A stretch of DNA of 64,000 nt from Bolinopsis microptera (Eukaryota > Ctenophora > Tentaculata > Lobata > Bolinopsidae): assembly GCF_026151205.1 (NCBI RefSeq), contig NC_087072.1, positions 13,616,169-13,680,168 of the forward strand, in the 5' to 3' direction. The notes beneath the pieces were generated by a model, which was not told the origin of the DNA, made no database searches, and saw only the letters and a list, made by a program, of their open reading frames with translations. The position numbers and the translations under genes are program-made. Shown in pieces: positions 1 through 18,148 of the stretch (within the stretch, counting starts at the first letter, position 1; each line of letters begins with the position of its first letter).

Positions 1-564
1 TTTGGAAATTTTTGGGCGGTCATAAGCGTAAATAATTGTGTCCCTAGGCCCCAGATTATTTGCTCATGTTTAATCATAATTTTATTCTTCATCTCTTTCA
101 TCTGAAATTGAATTTTGAATGAAACTTTCAGATGATCACTATGAGACGGAAAAAGTACATAATATATAGCACTTTTTGATGTATAGTATTAGTATATACT
201 AGCATAGCTACGTGTACTTTAAATTTCTGGTGACGTGTCAGAATTTCTATTTTTGCTGGCCATCATCCATCACTGCAAAGTTGTGTCATTTTATTGTAAG
301 TTTGTTATTTGCTCTACACATGTGTAAGGAGGAACTACATTCGATCTAATAAGAGTGTTAATCCTGTGTAGTGGCCCGCTAATTTGATAACATTGTTTGG
401 CTGTAATTTGATACTGATCTACCGACTTATTACTGACTTGTTTTATGCACTTTGTTTTAAAATCGTTGTAGCAAACCTTCTCAATCTCCAACATTCCGAG
501 ATTTTAATATCTAAAACGCAACTTATATTAATTAATAGCGATAGTCAATACATTTTAGTCGTTT
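1..564. other. 5' flank of the sulfotransferase gene
   Basis: No gene, repeat or RNA was recognised here. The stretch is AT-rich, and its short open frames on both strands are not supported by splice signals or protein-like composition. The promoter and any 5' untranslated exon of the sulfotransferase should lie here, but I could not place them. Confidence 0.4.
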
Positions 565-3040
565 ATGATGAGATTTAGCAAGTTTTTCTGCTACGGATGC
601 ACAATATGTTTCTTGCTAGTTATATTCGGGTTTATATGTTTTTCTCTTGGGTCTTCTCAAGTTAACAATAACATACCATGTACAGTAAGTGTCATTAAAA
701 TACCGTGTATTATGTAATTGTATGTACTTTTAAAAGTTTTGTAGGATTTAAAAACTAAATTTTGCTTTCGCTGGCTTGTAGCTGCATTTCGGGAGTACAC
801 TTAGCTAATAATATATGAATACTGGTTTAGGAAAAATCAACATCCCGTGTTGTGCCCTCTATGCAGGCTTTGCTAGCTCGATGTTTTAATAATGTATATA
901 AGATGTATAAAGCTTTTCCAAACCTATTTAAATAGAAGTCCGAATCCAAATATTTATTGTCAATACTGAATTCAGAACGTCACAGTTGTACAAGAGAGTC
1001 ATGATAATGAAGAACCTGACCCTACTCCTACGATAGCCTGGACCCATATTTTTAATGATCGGGGTCCTAAAACTCCAAGCGAACAAAATCTTGAAACCTC
1101 CCTTGTGTCTCTACAGCTACCCCAAACTGAGGAGTTTATTCAAACTGACCAATTGTGTCCTAACACAGAGTGAGATATTCTGATATTTTGACTCTCATAT
1201 ATAAGATTTTAATGAGTTAATTTTGTAATATCTCAACCATTTGTTGCATAAACGTTACACTTACATCATAAAGTGTAAATTATAACGCTTGGGATCCACT
1301 CACGCCGAACAAATGTTTTATTCAGAGATTTCGCGGAAGAAAACGAACGAAAGTTGGAATGGATACAGTCACAATGTAACAACACTGTCAGATCTAAACT
1401 TTCTGAAATCTTGGAGATGTTTTACTTTCCGTAAGCACATCTAACTATAGCTTACAACAGAGATATTAAATTTATATGGAAAGCTGACTTTTTTTGGGGA
1501 CTTTATTTATAAATTGGACGCTGGAGTGCTTAGTTTCCTCGTAACGTCCGCCCAAATTACGGTTTAAAGAGGCAAGGTATATAAAGTTTTAACTGTACTT
1601 TGTACAGGTATAACTCTATAAATGTCAAAATTTTCAATACATGATCGATTTTTCGGGCTTTAGTTTGAGATTGTACACTAAATTTATTTTTCTATTTTCG
1701 ATTTCGACTTTCAATTTTTCAGCAAATCTTTGTTGGGATGGTGTCCAGTGTACAAGGCAGCGTCCTCAAACGTGTTTGCACATTTCTGCAGCGACTATTT
1801 TGATGACGAAACATGTCAGGATAAACATATTAAAATGAAGAACTTCGAAGGAGGCTTTAGAGAATTAGAGGACTTCAAAGAAAAGGTTAGTGGGCACGGA
1901 CGATTTCTAAATGGTGTTTACCTTAGTATTTTAGGAGATGCATATCTATGTTGGACTTAATTCCGGGGATCAAAATACCGAAAGAATACCAAAATTTAGT
2001 ACCATAATCATTTAATTATGACTCCCTAAAGTAAATAGTGCAATCATTTTTGTAACGCTAATTTCTCTTAAGGATCCTCCGCCTAAAGACGAGAAACGAT
2101 TCCTAGTCGTGCGAGATCCTTTCAGAAGAATGCTCTCCAACTACAGAAACAAAGTGGAGCTACTAAGCCACTCGATTGCCTACAAACAAATTTTCGTCGA
2201 GTTCATGATGGATTATCGACCAATAAAATGGATTACTAAATTTGATAAGAGGACGGCAGCTTACATGGCAGTGAACTATGCGGCATCAATGACACAGGGC
2301 AAAAATCAGAGGAAACCAGATGAAGACAACCCATATTTATATCCACCATATCCCACATTTAAGGAGATTGTGGATGCAACGATAGCCGGTTGGAAGAACA
2401 ATCACATCATTCCAGCTAGTCAGAGATGTGGTCCATGTGGTTCAACTCAGTAAGCAACATAATTTATGTAACTTTTGGAGAATATATCATAAAAACTATA
2501 TCGCTACCAACAATGATGGTTTTCTAAGTTTTCATCAGCGTCTCACTTAAGCCCTATACCAAGGAACGATGTTCATACAATAACAAATTTCAGGTACAAT
2601 TTCCTACTGAAAGCAGAAACATTTGACTGTGATTTGAAAAATATGTTCAACTTAACCGGCAACCTAAGACTTGTCGTAAGTAAACAAAAGAAACTATATA
2701 AACTAAACGGATTCATTTCAGCTTTAGGCCATTTCCCATACAACAATTTTTTATGAGAAAATATACCTAATAATCTCTCCAGAAAAACAGTGAGAGATGG
2801 ATGACAAACCAGACCCCTGCCCTGAATATGACGATGTTCTACAGCTATTACTCCACCCTGTCAACGGAACAGTTGGACGGCCTGCTCTACCTTTACGAGG
2901 ACGACTGTTTGCTCTTCCAGTACCCATGTGCAGAGCACGTGGAAAATATTAAACAATTTAAATTATTAAATCCTGACTTTAAGCATGAGTATAAAAACAC
3001 TTGGTCGGGAATGTATGGTGATCCGGACACTATTAGCTGA
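565..3040 (+). CDS. Golgi carbohydrate sulfotransferase, HNK-1ST/CHST family, seven exons
   Basis: Predicted to move sulfate from PAPS to a sugar on glycoproteins or proteoglycans in the Golgi lumen (Sulfotransfer_2 family). Exons: 565-684, 976-1169, 1326-1430, 1723-1885, 2073-2449, 2594-2675, 2783-3040. All junctions are GT..AG and phases match, giving about 432 aa, close to the usual family length. The N-terminus has a short cytoplasmic part and one hydrophobic anchor (about residues 12-31), as in type II Golgi enzymes. The 5'-phosphosulfate-binding loop is CPVYKAASS (about 147-155). The 3'-phosphate-binding motif is RDPFRRMLSNYRNK (about 208-221). The family pattern HxxPxxxxCxPC is followed by YNFLLKAET across the exon 5/6 border. 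The start is the first of two adjacent ATGs before the anchor. The loop Gly usual in this family is Ala here. The acceptor sugar cannot be told. Confidence 0.9.
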
Positions 3041-3221
3041 ATTAATGAATTCTATGATTTCATTGTTCTTGTCTGCATCTAAGACTGCAGAAGTATTTGG
3101 TGTTTTATATTAATTGTGGTAAATATTTTAATCGATTGTTTTTTTATTTATATATATATTGATTTATATAATTTTCAAACTCATTAGCTTTTTTATATTT
3201 AGGGAAGGAATAGAATATTAA

Positions 3222-5090
3222 GCTTACTTACTTGGGTTACTTGGGTTGGGTTCCGAGCTAGAGTGCTACCAGACCAAGAATGTCTTGCATCTCCACCGCC
3301 AAGTAGTAGCGCGTCAGAGACACGTGCTACCGGCCCACTCCAGCATTGAGTTCCTGTTCTGTCCAGTGTACCCAGGTGTTGGTGGAGTGTCAGGGAATTC
3401 ATTGAGGAAAGCATCAAGAGCAGGTTTGAAAGTGGTCAAGGTTAGGAGGGACTTGATGCTAGGAGGGACCACGTTGTACAGTGCAGAGGCTCTATATAGA
3501 GGCAAAGGAGTTGAACCTCAGGTTATTGACACTAGTGTACTTGGAGGATCCTAGTGGTCGTATGCACGTAGTTCCGTATCGTGAGGTCTCGCGGAAGTTG
3601 ATGTTCATACTGTTTGGAGCGAGATTGTTATAGATCTTCCAAACTAGGATGATAGTGTATCTCTCACGCCGCCTTTGAAGGGAGTACATAGACAGGTGAC
3701 GGAGGCGTTCCCAGTAGTTTAGATTTCCAAGACCCTGGATTTTAGCAGTGAAGGATCGTTGAACTGCTTCGAGTTTAATAATTTCGCACTGCATGTGAGG
3801 AGACCACAGAGGACAGCAGTATTCCAGATGAGATCGTACGTAGGACTTGTACAGGAGCATCATGGTCGCTACATCCCTGGAGATGAAGGTGCGTAGCACC
3901 CAGCTAGCCATGTTTCTGGCTTTGGCAGACTTCAACGCTATGTGAGTGCGCCAGTTGAGGTCTGGGTCGATATAGACACCCAGGTCCTTCACGTGGTCAG
4001 AGCCCTTAAGAGTCTCTCCAGATGGTAGGATGTAGGGCTGCTTCAAGTCCGGTAGTTTGCCGTGTTGTAGAAGCTGGAACTTTTCCTCGTTAAGCTCCAT
4101 GTTGTTAGCATCAGCCCAATTCACAACCGAGAGAAGATCTTGTTGGAGAAGGATGCGATCGATATGGGAAGATATATCTTTGTGGAGCTTCGAGTCATCT
4201 GCAAACACTTTGATCTTGCTGTGCTTGACTACGGAGAAGATGTCGTCAATGTAGATGAGGAAGAGAAGGGGACCTAGGACAGTACCCTGAGGAACCCCAC
4301 TGATGACATCGATGATCGTGGACATGACCCCATCCACGATAACATGCTGCTTTCTACCAGTAAGAAAGCTGGCTATCCAGTCGTAGAGCTTACCACGGAT
4401 ACCAAAGGCCTGGATCTTCTTGAGAAGTATCTTGTGGTCAACCTTATCAAAGGCTTTGCTGAAGTCGAGGTAGAGCACGTCAGCATTTTTGTCGAGGTTG
4501 AGATCGCAGATTATATCCTCGATGTGATGGAGAAGCTGAGTGAGGCAGTTCTTGCCTTTTTGGAAACCGTGCTGATCAGGGTTGAACATTTTGTTGCGTT
4601 CAAGGAAGCTGACCATCTGGTTGCGCATGATGCGTTCACAGAGTTTAATGAGGTGAGAGGTCAAGGAAACCGGCCTGTAGTTAGCGGCTACAGCCTTGCT
4701 CCCCTTCTTGAAGATAGGGATGATACTCTGGGAGCGGAACATCTCAGCGATGTCCGAAGTATCAAAAGATAGCTGCCAGAGCTTGGCTATAGTGGGAGCA
4801 AGAGCGTCCTTGCATTCCCGCAAGATGAGAGCAGGGAACTTGTCTGGTCCTGGAGCGGAGAACCTCCCTGTTTCCTTGATAGCACTAAGGACGTCGTTAA
4901 CCGAGAAGGTGATGTCGGAGAGTTCTTCTGTATGCCCTTTTTCGTCAGGGATGTTATCGGGGTTGACGTTTTCAGGGTAACTGAAGGCTTTCTGAAAACT
5001 GCTTCTGAAGGATGTTGCCCATAACAGCTGTGAATAAATTCGTAAGAAAGGTTTGTTTTCAAGATTGTGTTGTCCCAGCCCATAGTTTCA
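3222..5090 (-). mobile_element. CR1/Jockey-like non-LTR retrotransposon, 5'-truncated and decayed
   Basis: The reverse strand carries the 3' part of a LINE: reverse transcriptase, the C-terminal region and a short 3' end made of CCAAGTAA-type repeats (on the + strand CTTACTTACTTGGGTTACTT). No endonuclease domain is present, so the copy is 5' truncated, which is usual for target-primed insertion. The 5' edge near 5090 is approximate and no target-site duplication was identified. The 3' edge is placed at the start of the short repeats. It lies downstream of, and opposite to, the sulfotransferase gene. Confidence 0.85.
3314..4995 (-). pseudogene. Broken LINE reverse transcriptase ORF
   Basis: The long frame 3492-4823 encodes fingers and palm of a CR1/Jockey-type reverse transcriptase: NYRPVSLTS, DQHGFQKGKNC, LYLDFSKAFDKVDH, SGVPQGTVLGPLLFLIYIDD and the catalytic FADD. 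Upstream the same frame runs on without an ATG through SAPGPDKFPALIL. It then loses register near 4985, where a neighbouring frame reads FLTNLFTAVMGN. Downstream, the frame stops at 3492, but the typical C-terminal tail (RASALYNVVPPSIKSL and EFPDTPPTPGYTGQN) is in another frame (3314-3505). At least two frameshifts therefore separate it from a working ORF. Catalytic residues are kept, so the decay is not very old. Confidence 0.85.
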
Positions 5091-9980
<4,890 letters not shown>

Positions 9981-12900
9981 ATGTTATGGACAAGAACAAG
10001 ACACTGGATGATGTGGCACTGATAAAAGACTACTGGCAGAACAAAATCTCTGAAAAGTACCTGAGCAGCGGGGACTTGACGGATGACACCACTTTACCCA
10101 CATCTCAGGTTTATATTCATCTTTCTTTCAGATTTTTCTCTTTCACTTCTTAAAAAACAAACTTATCTTATCTGTCTAACCACTATCATACTACCACCAC
10201 CACTACCATCATCACCATCACCATCACCATCACCATCACCATCACCATCACCATCACCATCACCATCACCATCACCATCACCATCACCATCACCATCACC
10301 ATCACCATCACCATCACCATCACCATCACCATCACCATCACCATCACCATCACCATCACCATCACCATCACCATCACCATCACCATCACCATCACCATCA
10401 CCATCACCATCACCATCACCATCACCATCACCATCACCATCACCATCACCATCACCATCACCATCACCATCACCATCACCATCACCATCACCATCACCAT
10501 CACCATCACCATCACCATCACCATCACCATCACCATCTGCTTGAAGGTTGTCAGATGTTCTTAATCTAAACGATAATATTGATGCCCTCGCAGGAACCAA
10601 TACCTCAAGGATCTCATGTAATAATGGATAGTGACTACCAATCTTCTTTGTCAGACGAGCTTTCTGTCAAAAAGTAAGCAATCCAATCTCAAAAGCGTTA
10701 TTAGTGATCAGTGCAGGTGACAATCAGATATATAATGAAACTGTCACTTCCGGATAGACATTCTGCTTTCTACTTTGACTGACCCGTACAACATCAAACA
10801 TATTTTGGTAAAGAGTTTCTGGTTCCAGGCTCGGATTATTAGAAAGTTATCTCTATCCGCAATAACACTTTAACAATCATTACCCACTCCGCGAAATTTA
10901 CGGATAAACTGACAAGATCCCGTGTTTAAATTTCGATTAAAACTAGACAGAAGCGCCCATAAAAAGCCTGATTGCTAAAGCCAAAGGCTTGATTGTCAAA
11001 CTTTAAACGGCTACATTATCTTTCAGGAAAGAGCGAGCCAGGGTACTGATACAGCACGATCAGTGGCTTTACGTCCGCGACGAGCAGGGTAAAGAGGGAT
11101 TCGTACCGCTGAACATGTGCCATAAAGAATCTAATGTCAGCATTGAGGTACTGTTTCAGATAGACCACTACATCGTACATATGTATTTACTTTAGGTTCA
11201 AAGTTCAAAGTTTAAGCCACAATTTAGGGTAGAAAATGTTTAAGACTTTTTACTTGAGCCTTTCTTTTTCTAAAGTAAACTGTCTCCATTTAAGGCGACA
11301 ACGCGCTATGTAGGAATTGGGGCCACGGATGGATTTTATCAAAATTTCCACCATATTGGCAATAAGCCAGTCAGTTATTAGAGCAGCCCCAATATTAATA
11401 ATAAAAGCTTTTAAGACTTTTTGTTAAGTCCCCTAAAAGGCTAAAAAGGCAACCCATTTTCAACAATTGAAATTGTACTGCCTGCTGAACTACTCTATAA
11501 TCAGCCATTTTCATCAAATCTCCTTGGCTAGTTCTCTTTAAAAACAAATTTGGCTAGATTGGGAAATTTTAAAGATTGGAAAGGCCGATCTGATATAGCA
11601 ATTATGCCATTTTCAACATCGCAAGGGTGTACTCAGCTGTGATAGCTATCATGGCTGCTGGCAATTTTCCTTAAAACAGCTCATGCACTTACCGTGGCGC
11701 CTTTTGGAGAATTTCCAGACCTATGACTGACTTCATGTACAAATACCAATACCATTATCAAATTCCGACCTGATTTCTTTGAAATAAAAGACATTCATGA
11801 TCATGACGAATTGTTGGGAAACAACTTTTAAACATCAGTGAAATCTTACGTAATTAAAAATCTGCAGATTGCGAAAATTTTCTGACGTCGGTATAATGTA
11901 TTATATTGTTGTAAATATTTTTAGAACCAAACGGAATCAAACTTAAAACACAATTCAACCAAGTTTCGCAATCGAACCAAATTTCGCGTTCGTGTTTTGG
12001 CGACAGTGAATTATTATCAATCTTGTTATGTTTGGTAATGTTAACCCACAATTTTTGCCATGCCACAAATTTTCTCTCAAATACCTTTTTAATTTTAAAA
12101 TAAAAGGACCCTTGATTGATTTACAAAAATGAAATTACTTTTAGCATTTAGCCAATAATCAAAATGATGATCGCCAGGTGACGCAGTGTAAAGCCATCTC
12201 AAAACCCTCAAGTGTATCCTCCTGCAAAAGAGACTCGATAAATCCTGCACTCTCAGAGAATCTAGCAGGTACAAGTTGCAATCTTTAAAACTGTTACTGT
12301 TACAAATACAACCATTCGGTCAGCTTGCTGGTCTATGACTCGCTTCTCTCACGTATAGTGAGAAGAAGTGGAACGAATGCGTGCGGAGGGAATGGTGCGC
12401 CGGTTAATTACGAAATACTATATAGTACGACCATGTAGATAATATTAATGATAGGTGTTAATACTAGATTACCGTTAATACTAGGTTTTATCGTTATATT
12501 TCAATAATTTGTGTTTCTGATTTCGTGGAATGAGCTGCTTAACGACAACATCTCAGACAGCGTTTTACCAAACCTTTTAACTATGAACTAAAAAATAGCA
12601 AGCACGCGGCACAAACCAATTTGTCAGTACTGCAGATAGCAGAGATTTATGTAAAACCGGTTAATATTTTAATAGTTTATGTAAAACCGGTTAATATTTT
12701 AATAGTTTATGTTAATAGGATGATTAAATATAATTTTGAGCAATCACCCTGAAACTTTCAGGATATGTTCTAGGGATTATTTAAAAGAGACCAATCGAGC
12801 CGAATTTTGAGATAGGCCTTAGAAAATTTTGTATTCGAGTTTAAAAATCTTGGACCTGGAAAAATTGTCAAAAAATGAGGTGGGGGGGGGGGGGGTAGAA

Positions 12901-13971
12901 TTAGAAAAGCATTGTTATTTCTACAGAATATTTATTATAAACTAAGTGGTTTACTGGGAGGAATAAATATTAATTACATAATATGTGAACGATCTTTTAT
13001 TTACATTGCCTAACTTTCATCAATTTCTAACAGGAACATGTCGACTTTTGACAGCTTAATCAGAAGTCTATGACTGAACAATGCAATAGTCATTAATTAT
13101 TCCCCCTCCCATTATGTAAAATTGAATATATGATATTGGCAATGATCATAGGTTCCTGAAGGCGTAGTTATCGATTAAATATCTTAAAACATTTTTCCTG
13201 AACAACCCGCATAAGACAATAACACGAGTTTAGCAATCAATAATAAACAATGCAGTGAACAAAACTACGTGTGGCTAAACCCCAAATTTAGTGGAGAAAA
13301 AAAACCCCTTATTACATTAAAATTTACCAGTAATACAAATAATCAATGAAAGCAGGGCGTAGAAACGCAAAAAAATGAAAGAATAATAGTTTATAAACCG
13401 ACGACAGAAAAATTACAGAAGTCAAAATTAAAAAGTACGCTCCCAAAAGGAGATTCGTTCAAATAAATCCTGTGTAATATTTAGGTATGTCTTGTATAAT
13501 CGCATACCCTTCCAAATTGATCCGATATAATCTACGATATCAACATTCAGGAAACACTGCCAGTTTGCGATCTAATCTGCTTACAATACCAAGCTGCAAT
13601 CATCGTCTGCTACATTATGCTCTTCTAGTTATGATTAATTTTTATTAATTAAGACCATTATTTTGTTTAATTAAATTAGCAAATTTGGTTAAATTCCTAT
13701 CATATTAAATGACACCGCTTTGTAAAGCTTTTATGTTTTATCCCAATAGATTCACACATAACATCGGATCGATAGCTATTTTATCTAAAAATTCTAATTT
13801 ATTTCAGGACGAACGCAACGATTCACGAAAAGTTCTGATAACAGCCTATACTTTTCATTTCCATTTAGCATACTATTTAGGGACAGAACAGAGTGCCAAT
13901 TAAAGTTGTCAATGTTGCGCGAGCTTATCTGCATGTTGTACAACTTTGATCTCAGCGGTGGTCACATCTGA
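9981..13971 (+). CDS. SH3-domain protein, 5' end not defined
   Basis: Exons 9981-10108, 10594-10673, 11027-11147 and 12178-12268 join in phase with GT..AG borders. A phase-compatible last exon 13808-13971 ends at TGA. A complete SH3 fold spans exons 2-3. It starts VIMDSDYQSSLSDELSVKK (the usual ALYDY region and acidic RT loop), continues to QWLYVRDEQGKEGFVP, and ends LNM. SH3 domains bind proline-rich peptides, so this is probably an adaptor or scaffold. The part before it is acidic and polar (KTLDDVALIKDYWQNK), the part after it is Ser/Lys-rich. The last exon is plausible but less certain because its composition is ordinary. The true start is upstream, possibly the tiny exon at 7052. A CATCAC array sits between exons 1 and 2. 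I do not recognise the orthologue. Confidence 0.65.
10207..10537. repeat. (CATCAC)n hexamer array inside an intron
   Basis: About 330 bp of near-perfect 6-bp repeat, roughly 55 units, between SH3-gene exons ending at 10108 and starting at 10594. The Ser-Pro, Gly-Asp and Met-Val frames across it are artefacts. The high purity suggests recent expansion. Confidence 0.96.
12647..12706. repeat. 30-bp exact tandem duplication
   Basis: Two consecutive copies of a unit beginning TTTATGTAAAACCGG. They lie in the presumed last intron of the SH3 gene. Confidence 0.9.
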
Positions 13972-15685
13972 TTAGCTATGGACGATTGAGTAACACTTTG
14001 ACTTTTCTTTAAAATATATTCTGTTTAAATTATTTGTCAAAATTGTCGGATGTAGAATGTAGGCTTCTGAACCTGTCTGGTCAGATTACATAGAAACCAC
14101 TATGTTCATTTAATCATTATGAATCTCACAACCTCAGAAACCACTAATCACATTATAACCACAATCTGCATTAGCAAAAAACAAATGTCGTGCCTTTACC
14201 TTCCAGATTTTAGATCCGGGTAATTTATATCCGAAATTTATGATTATCCTGACTTTATGATCCTGATTTTATTATCCGTTCTTGGAATCCAATAATTGTC
14301 CAAAAGTCCAAATTACTAACATTTAATATGGGTCGTTAATTTTTTTTTATTAGGGTAAGACCGAGACCCTCTTCTATAAATTTAAACAGTAAGGAACCAC
14401 CCACGGAGTTAGCTACCTATTATGTTCACGGAAAAGTCCCTCTAGATAAATTTAAATATTGTATTTATATAGCCATCACACGGCTGATAAACTTTGAATT
14501 GGTTATAGACCGGTATTCGAAGTCATTCGACTCTTTTGAAAATGATCATGATAATAGTATTGTGAACTGTAGATTCGATTCATCCTGCATGGAATTTAAA
14601 TCAAACTTTCTCGGTGCAGTAATTTAAGATTTGTGAATTTTATCAAAGCATGAAAGCCCTTTACGGGAAAAATAACAAGATTCAAATTTGATCTGAGATG
14701 ATATTGTTTAGAGTGCACGGAACATAATCTAGGTCAGTCTGATCGAACACAACTAAAGTTACGCACCCTTAAATCGCTTGCCCAAATTTTAAGAAAATTA
14801 CATTGTAAAAAGGCCTTGATATGAGATATGAAAGTACATTTGTTCAGTGTATTTTTTGACTGCTGATTCCGTAACCACCCCCTGATTAAATAACATTAAA
14901 AATGCTTCCCCCGGCCCTGAGAGTTAAGATGCAAAACTGTTTTTGGACACGGTGACTGCAAAGTTAAACACGAAATCCGATATGTTGTAGATGGCACCTG
15001 TTATGGGTTGTTGATATCATTGGGGTATGGATAGGGTTAGATCAAGTTGGGATCCGGATCAGGGTTTTTATGTAAAACGCATTGTACGGCTGAAAAACGA
15101 AAAAACCCCAAAGACACGTGATAATTTTTGGGCGAGCGAATAGTAAAAGCCCTTTAAATTTATAGATAATATTTATATATTAAAACTTGTAATCACTTGG
15201 TCCCTAAAAACTAAATCCAATATAAAACTACTCGGATTCGAAGTGACAAAACAAATACAATTCCTAAAACTACATATATCATGAGTTTCGCCTAGGTGCC
15301 ATATTATTGTGCTGCGGCTTTTGGAGCAAAATAAAATTAGTATGTAAAAAAGTTGCTTAAATTTGACGAATATTCTTTGATTTTTTGTCGTATAAATCGG
15401 TCAAATCTTCTGGTTGCCTAACATAAATCAGCTTTCAAACATACTAAACAAACTGAACCTAATTAGTTGGGAGAGATCGGCAATGAATAAGAAAATTAAA
15501 GAGTCTAAAAATGACAAAAAGGTGTAAATTACGTTGAAACTCCAATTCAGACCATCGAAATTGCACAAACTATTTAAATTTTAGTAAAACATAAGTTGGT
15601 TTACGTATGCAGAACCAAATTTCAAACAAAATTTATTACATGGATGCAGATGGAATGACAGGATGATTGAGTACACGGCGTTACC

Positions 15686-15751
15686 ATGACACCCCTTCTA
15701 ACCACTATCTGGGATGCGTTCAGGCAGCTGCTGTGTTGCGCCCAACCTAAG
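15686..15751 (+). CDS. Candidate first exon with amphipathic, di-Cys N-terminus
   Basis: An ATG opens 22 codons (begins MTPLLTTIWDAFRQLL, then two adjacent Cys) and is followed by a GTTAGT donor in phase 0. The peptide looks like a short membrane-binding helix with possible palmitoylation sites. The next phase-0 acceptor on this strand with good support is exon 22826-23077 of the PKA-anchoring candidate, so this could be an alternative first exon of that gene. The first coding exon of that gene ends with the same GTTAGT donor in the same phase. The link is inference only. Confidence 0.3.
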
Positions 15752-17505
15752 GTTAGTACTGCAAGTAATTCTCCTTATAAGGTCATGTTTAATGCTTATA
15801 TATAACTGTACCGGTTACCCAGGTTACCTGCAATATAACGACTCTTGTCTCCACCTAATGTCGCTTGTTAAGCGGTCGCTTCACCAGTTAACTGTAGGCT
15901 TCAATATTAACTCATGCTGCAGTTACCTTGACCATAATGATAAAACAAAAACAGTTTATAATCTGCCATTCGCTTGCATTAGTGATGATACCGGTAACTG
16001 CGATAAACGGTTAAAAAATCGATTATGGTCATAATTGATCTAAATTTGATCGATAGACATTTCAACAAAGCGATCTTATTGTACCAAATTTTTGTCCGCC
16101 CTTAAATATAACTACAAGTGCGAAATCAGGGCCAATACTAAAATACTGCTTAAACTTGTCGAGTTGCCTTTTAGTTAAACTTGTCACCAAATCCATAATC
16201 CAAATTAGCCTCATAGAAGTAAGAAAAATCTCGTATTGGTCTATTATATAGTGGCTTTGTTAGCAACCAATACTTATTCCTAGTAGAATGCAGCGACAAA
16301 AGACAGCAAAATAGTACATACATACTCTACTCATACTTTTTTAATAACTGTGTTACATGCCTACCCCTCTCCCCCTTCTTTTTAAATCATAACTCTGTTT
16401 TGGCTTTGGTTTTGGTTTCCTCCTTTGGTACTCCACAATCCACATTATCCAGAGTTTTCCCCTCTTATTTAGTGACTAGTCATATTCGTACTCGCGTACT
16501 GTCATCAGAAATCCGCTTGTAGTGTCGTGGCAGTTCACAGTAAAGTTTGCAATTCTCTGCATCTCAAGTCCTGACAGTTGTAATATCCGCCTGCTGTGGA
16601 ATTACTACTTGGCTTCTTATCACGACAGGTCTGACAAGGGCGGCTTCTGCCAGTAAATTAGTGTGCCAGCTTGTTGTGTCTTCTCTCGCTTGTACTGTGT
16701 ACATTGTGCAATATTATATATATATTGCGGTATCATTAATCAACTGTAGCCGAATAACTTTGAGGGTTGCAGGTATATCGTGCCTTCTATAATCAAATAA
16801 TTTCTTTGTTACAATGAACTATATATGACTTGTGTAACTTAAGTATAACCGGCGTACATTATTGCACAATACAATGTACACCATCGCACAATATTATCAC
16901 GGTACTACATTAGACAATAATATCTGGGATGTGTACCACTGTGTATAATCTTATACCACTGTGTATAATAATACTCACGAAGCTCTGTAATCACACTGTG
17001 GTAGGAGAGTAGTGAGTGATCACCCCGACCGTAGCTACTAATCAGTCGTATTTTAGTACTCAGATTATACCCTGCAGTGTATTGGTCGTGAGTCAGAGTT
17101 GCGTGTTGGGTGGTCCACGAGATTTAACGCTCGTTATAAAGTGGTTTTAAGCACTGTAAGCTAACTTTCTCAGCTTACACGGCCTACTTATACTTAATTT
17201 AGCCATTAACAAACCATATTTATTATTTGTTAAGTTATAATTATCTAATTTACAGCTCACTAGGCTACTTTTTTTCCTCGTTATTCCTTCTATAACTTAC
17301 TGCTTAAACATTTCTTTTTGCATCTTGCGCTCCTTAGTACTTTAGCAACCTATTGAGAAAGTCTTTGATCTGCCAGAAAGTTCCAATACATTTTGTGCAT
17401 TTATGTTTGTACAACTGCAGATGCATGTATATTTTATGACTCATTTGGTGCCGAAAAAGATATGAGACTAATTAAATAGCCATTTACAGTTGTTGCCATA
17501 CATTT

Positions 17506-17513
17506 AGATTATC
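17506..17513. repeat. Left 8-bp target-site duplication of foldback element
   Basis: AGATTATC directly precedes the element terminus GGTTCTTTTGCG. The same eight bases follow the right terminus at 19237-19244. Confidence 0.85.
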
Positions 17514-18148
17514 GGTTCTTTTGCGATAGTCAAAACGCGACAACTAGCGCTGGATGGCGACAACTAGCGCTATCCAGCGCTAGTTGTCGCCATCCAGCGC
17601 TAGTTGTCGCTATCCAGCGCTGGATAACGCTGGCCAGCGCAAAATATATATGTTCGATAATTGTCGCTATCCAGCGCTAGTTGTCGCCATCCAGCGCTAG
17701 TTGTCGCCATCCAGCGCTAGTTGTCGCTATCCAGCGCTAGTTGTCGCTGGCTATGCGACACTGTCGCACGCGATAGTTTGCGATGGCCAGCGCAACTGGC
17801 CATCGCAGGAAACAGTTCGATAACTAGCGCTGGATAGCGACAACTAGCGCTGGATAGCGACAACTAGCGCTGGCCAGCGCTAAGCGATAGCCAGCGCTGG
17901 CCAGCGCTGGCCATCGATATCCAGCGCAAAATTTTTGCGCTATTACTCGTCAGCTAGCGCTGGCCAGCGCTGGCCAGCGATAGCCAGCGCTAACCAGCAC
18001 TAGCCAGCGCTAGCCAGCGCTAGCCAGCGCTAGCCAGCGCTAGCCAGCGCTAGCCAGCGCTAGCCAGCGCTAGCCAGCGCTAGCCAGCGCTAGCTGACGA
18101 GTAATTTCAGAAATATCGCAACTATATTGCGCTGGCCAGCGCTGGCTG
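17514..18148 (+). repeat. Left arm of foldback element
   Basis: Mosaic of short units AGCGCTGGATAGCGACAACT and AGCGCTAGCC. Near 17999-18092 the 10-bp unit AGCGCTAGCC repeats about nine times in a row. It is the inverted counterpart of the right arm, and a single strand could fold into one hairpin over 600 bp long. Confidence 0.9.

Larger units (their letters stand above)
13972..17513. other. Spacer upstream of the foldback element
   Basis: AT-rich DNA with scattered short frames. The only stretch that looks like an exon is 15686-15751, listed separately. The open frames at 15714-16034 and 16547-16792 have no conserved motifs and no good borders. Nothing else was recognised. Confidence 0.35.

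Noticed and set aside
10083-10600. Frames coding Ser-Pro, Gly-Asp or Met-Val repeats
   Set aside because: Artefact of the CATCAC hexamer array, which lies in an intron.
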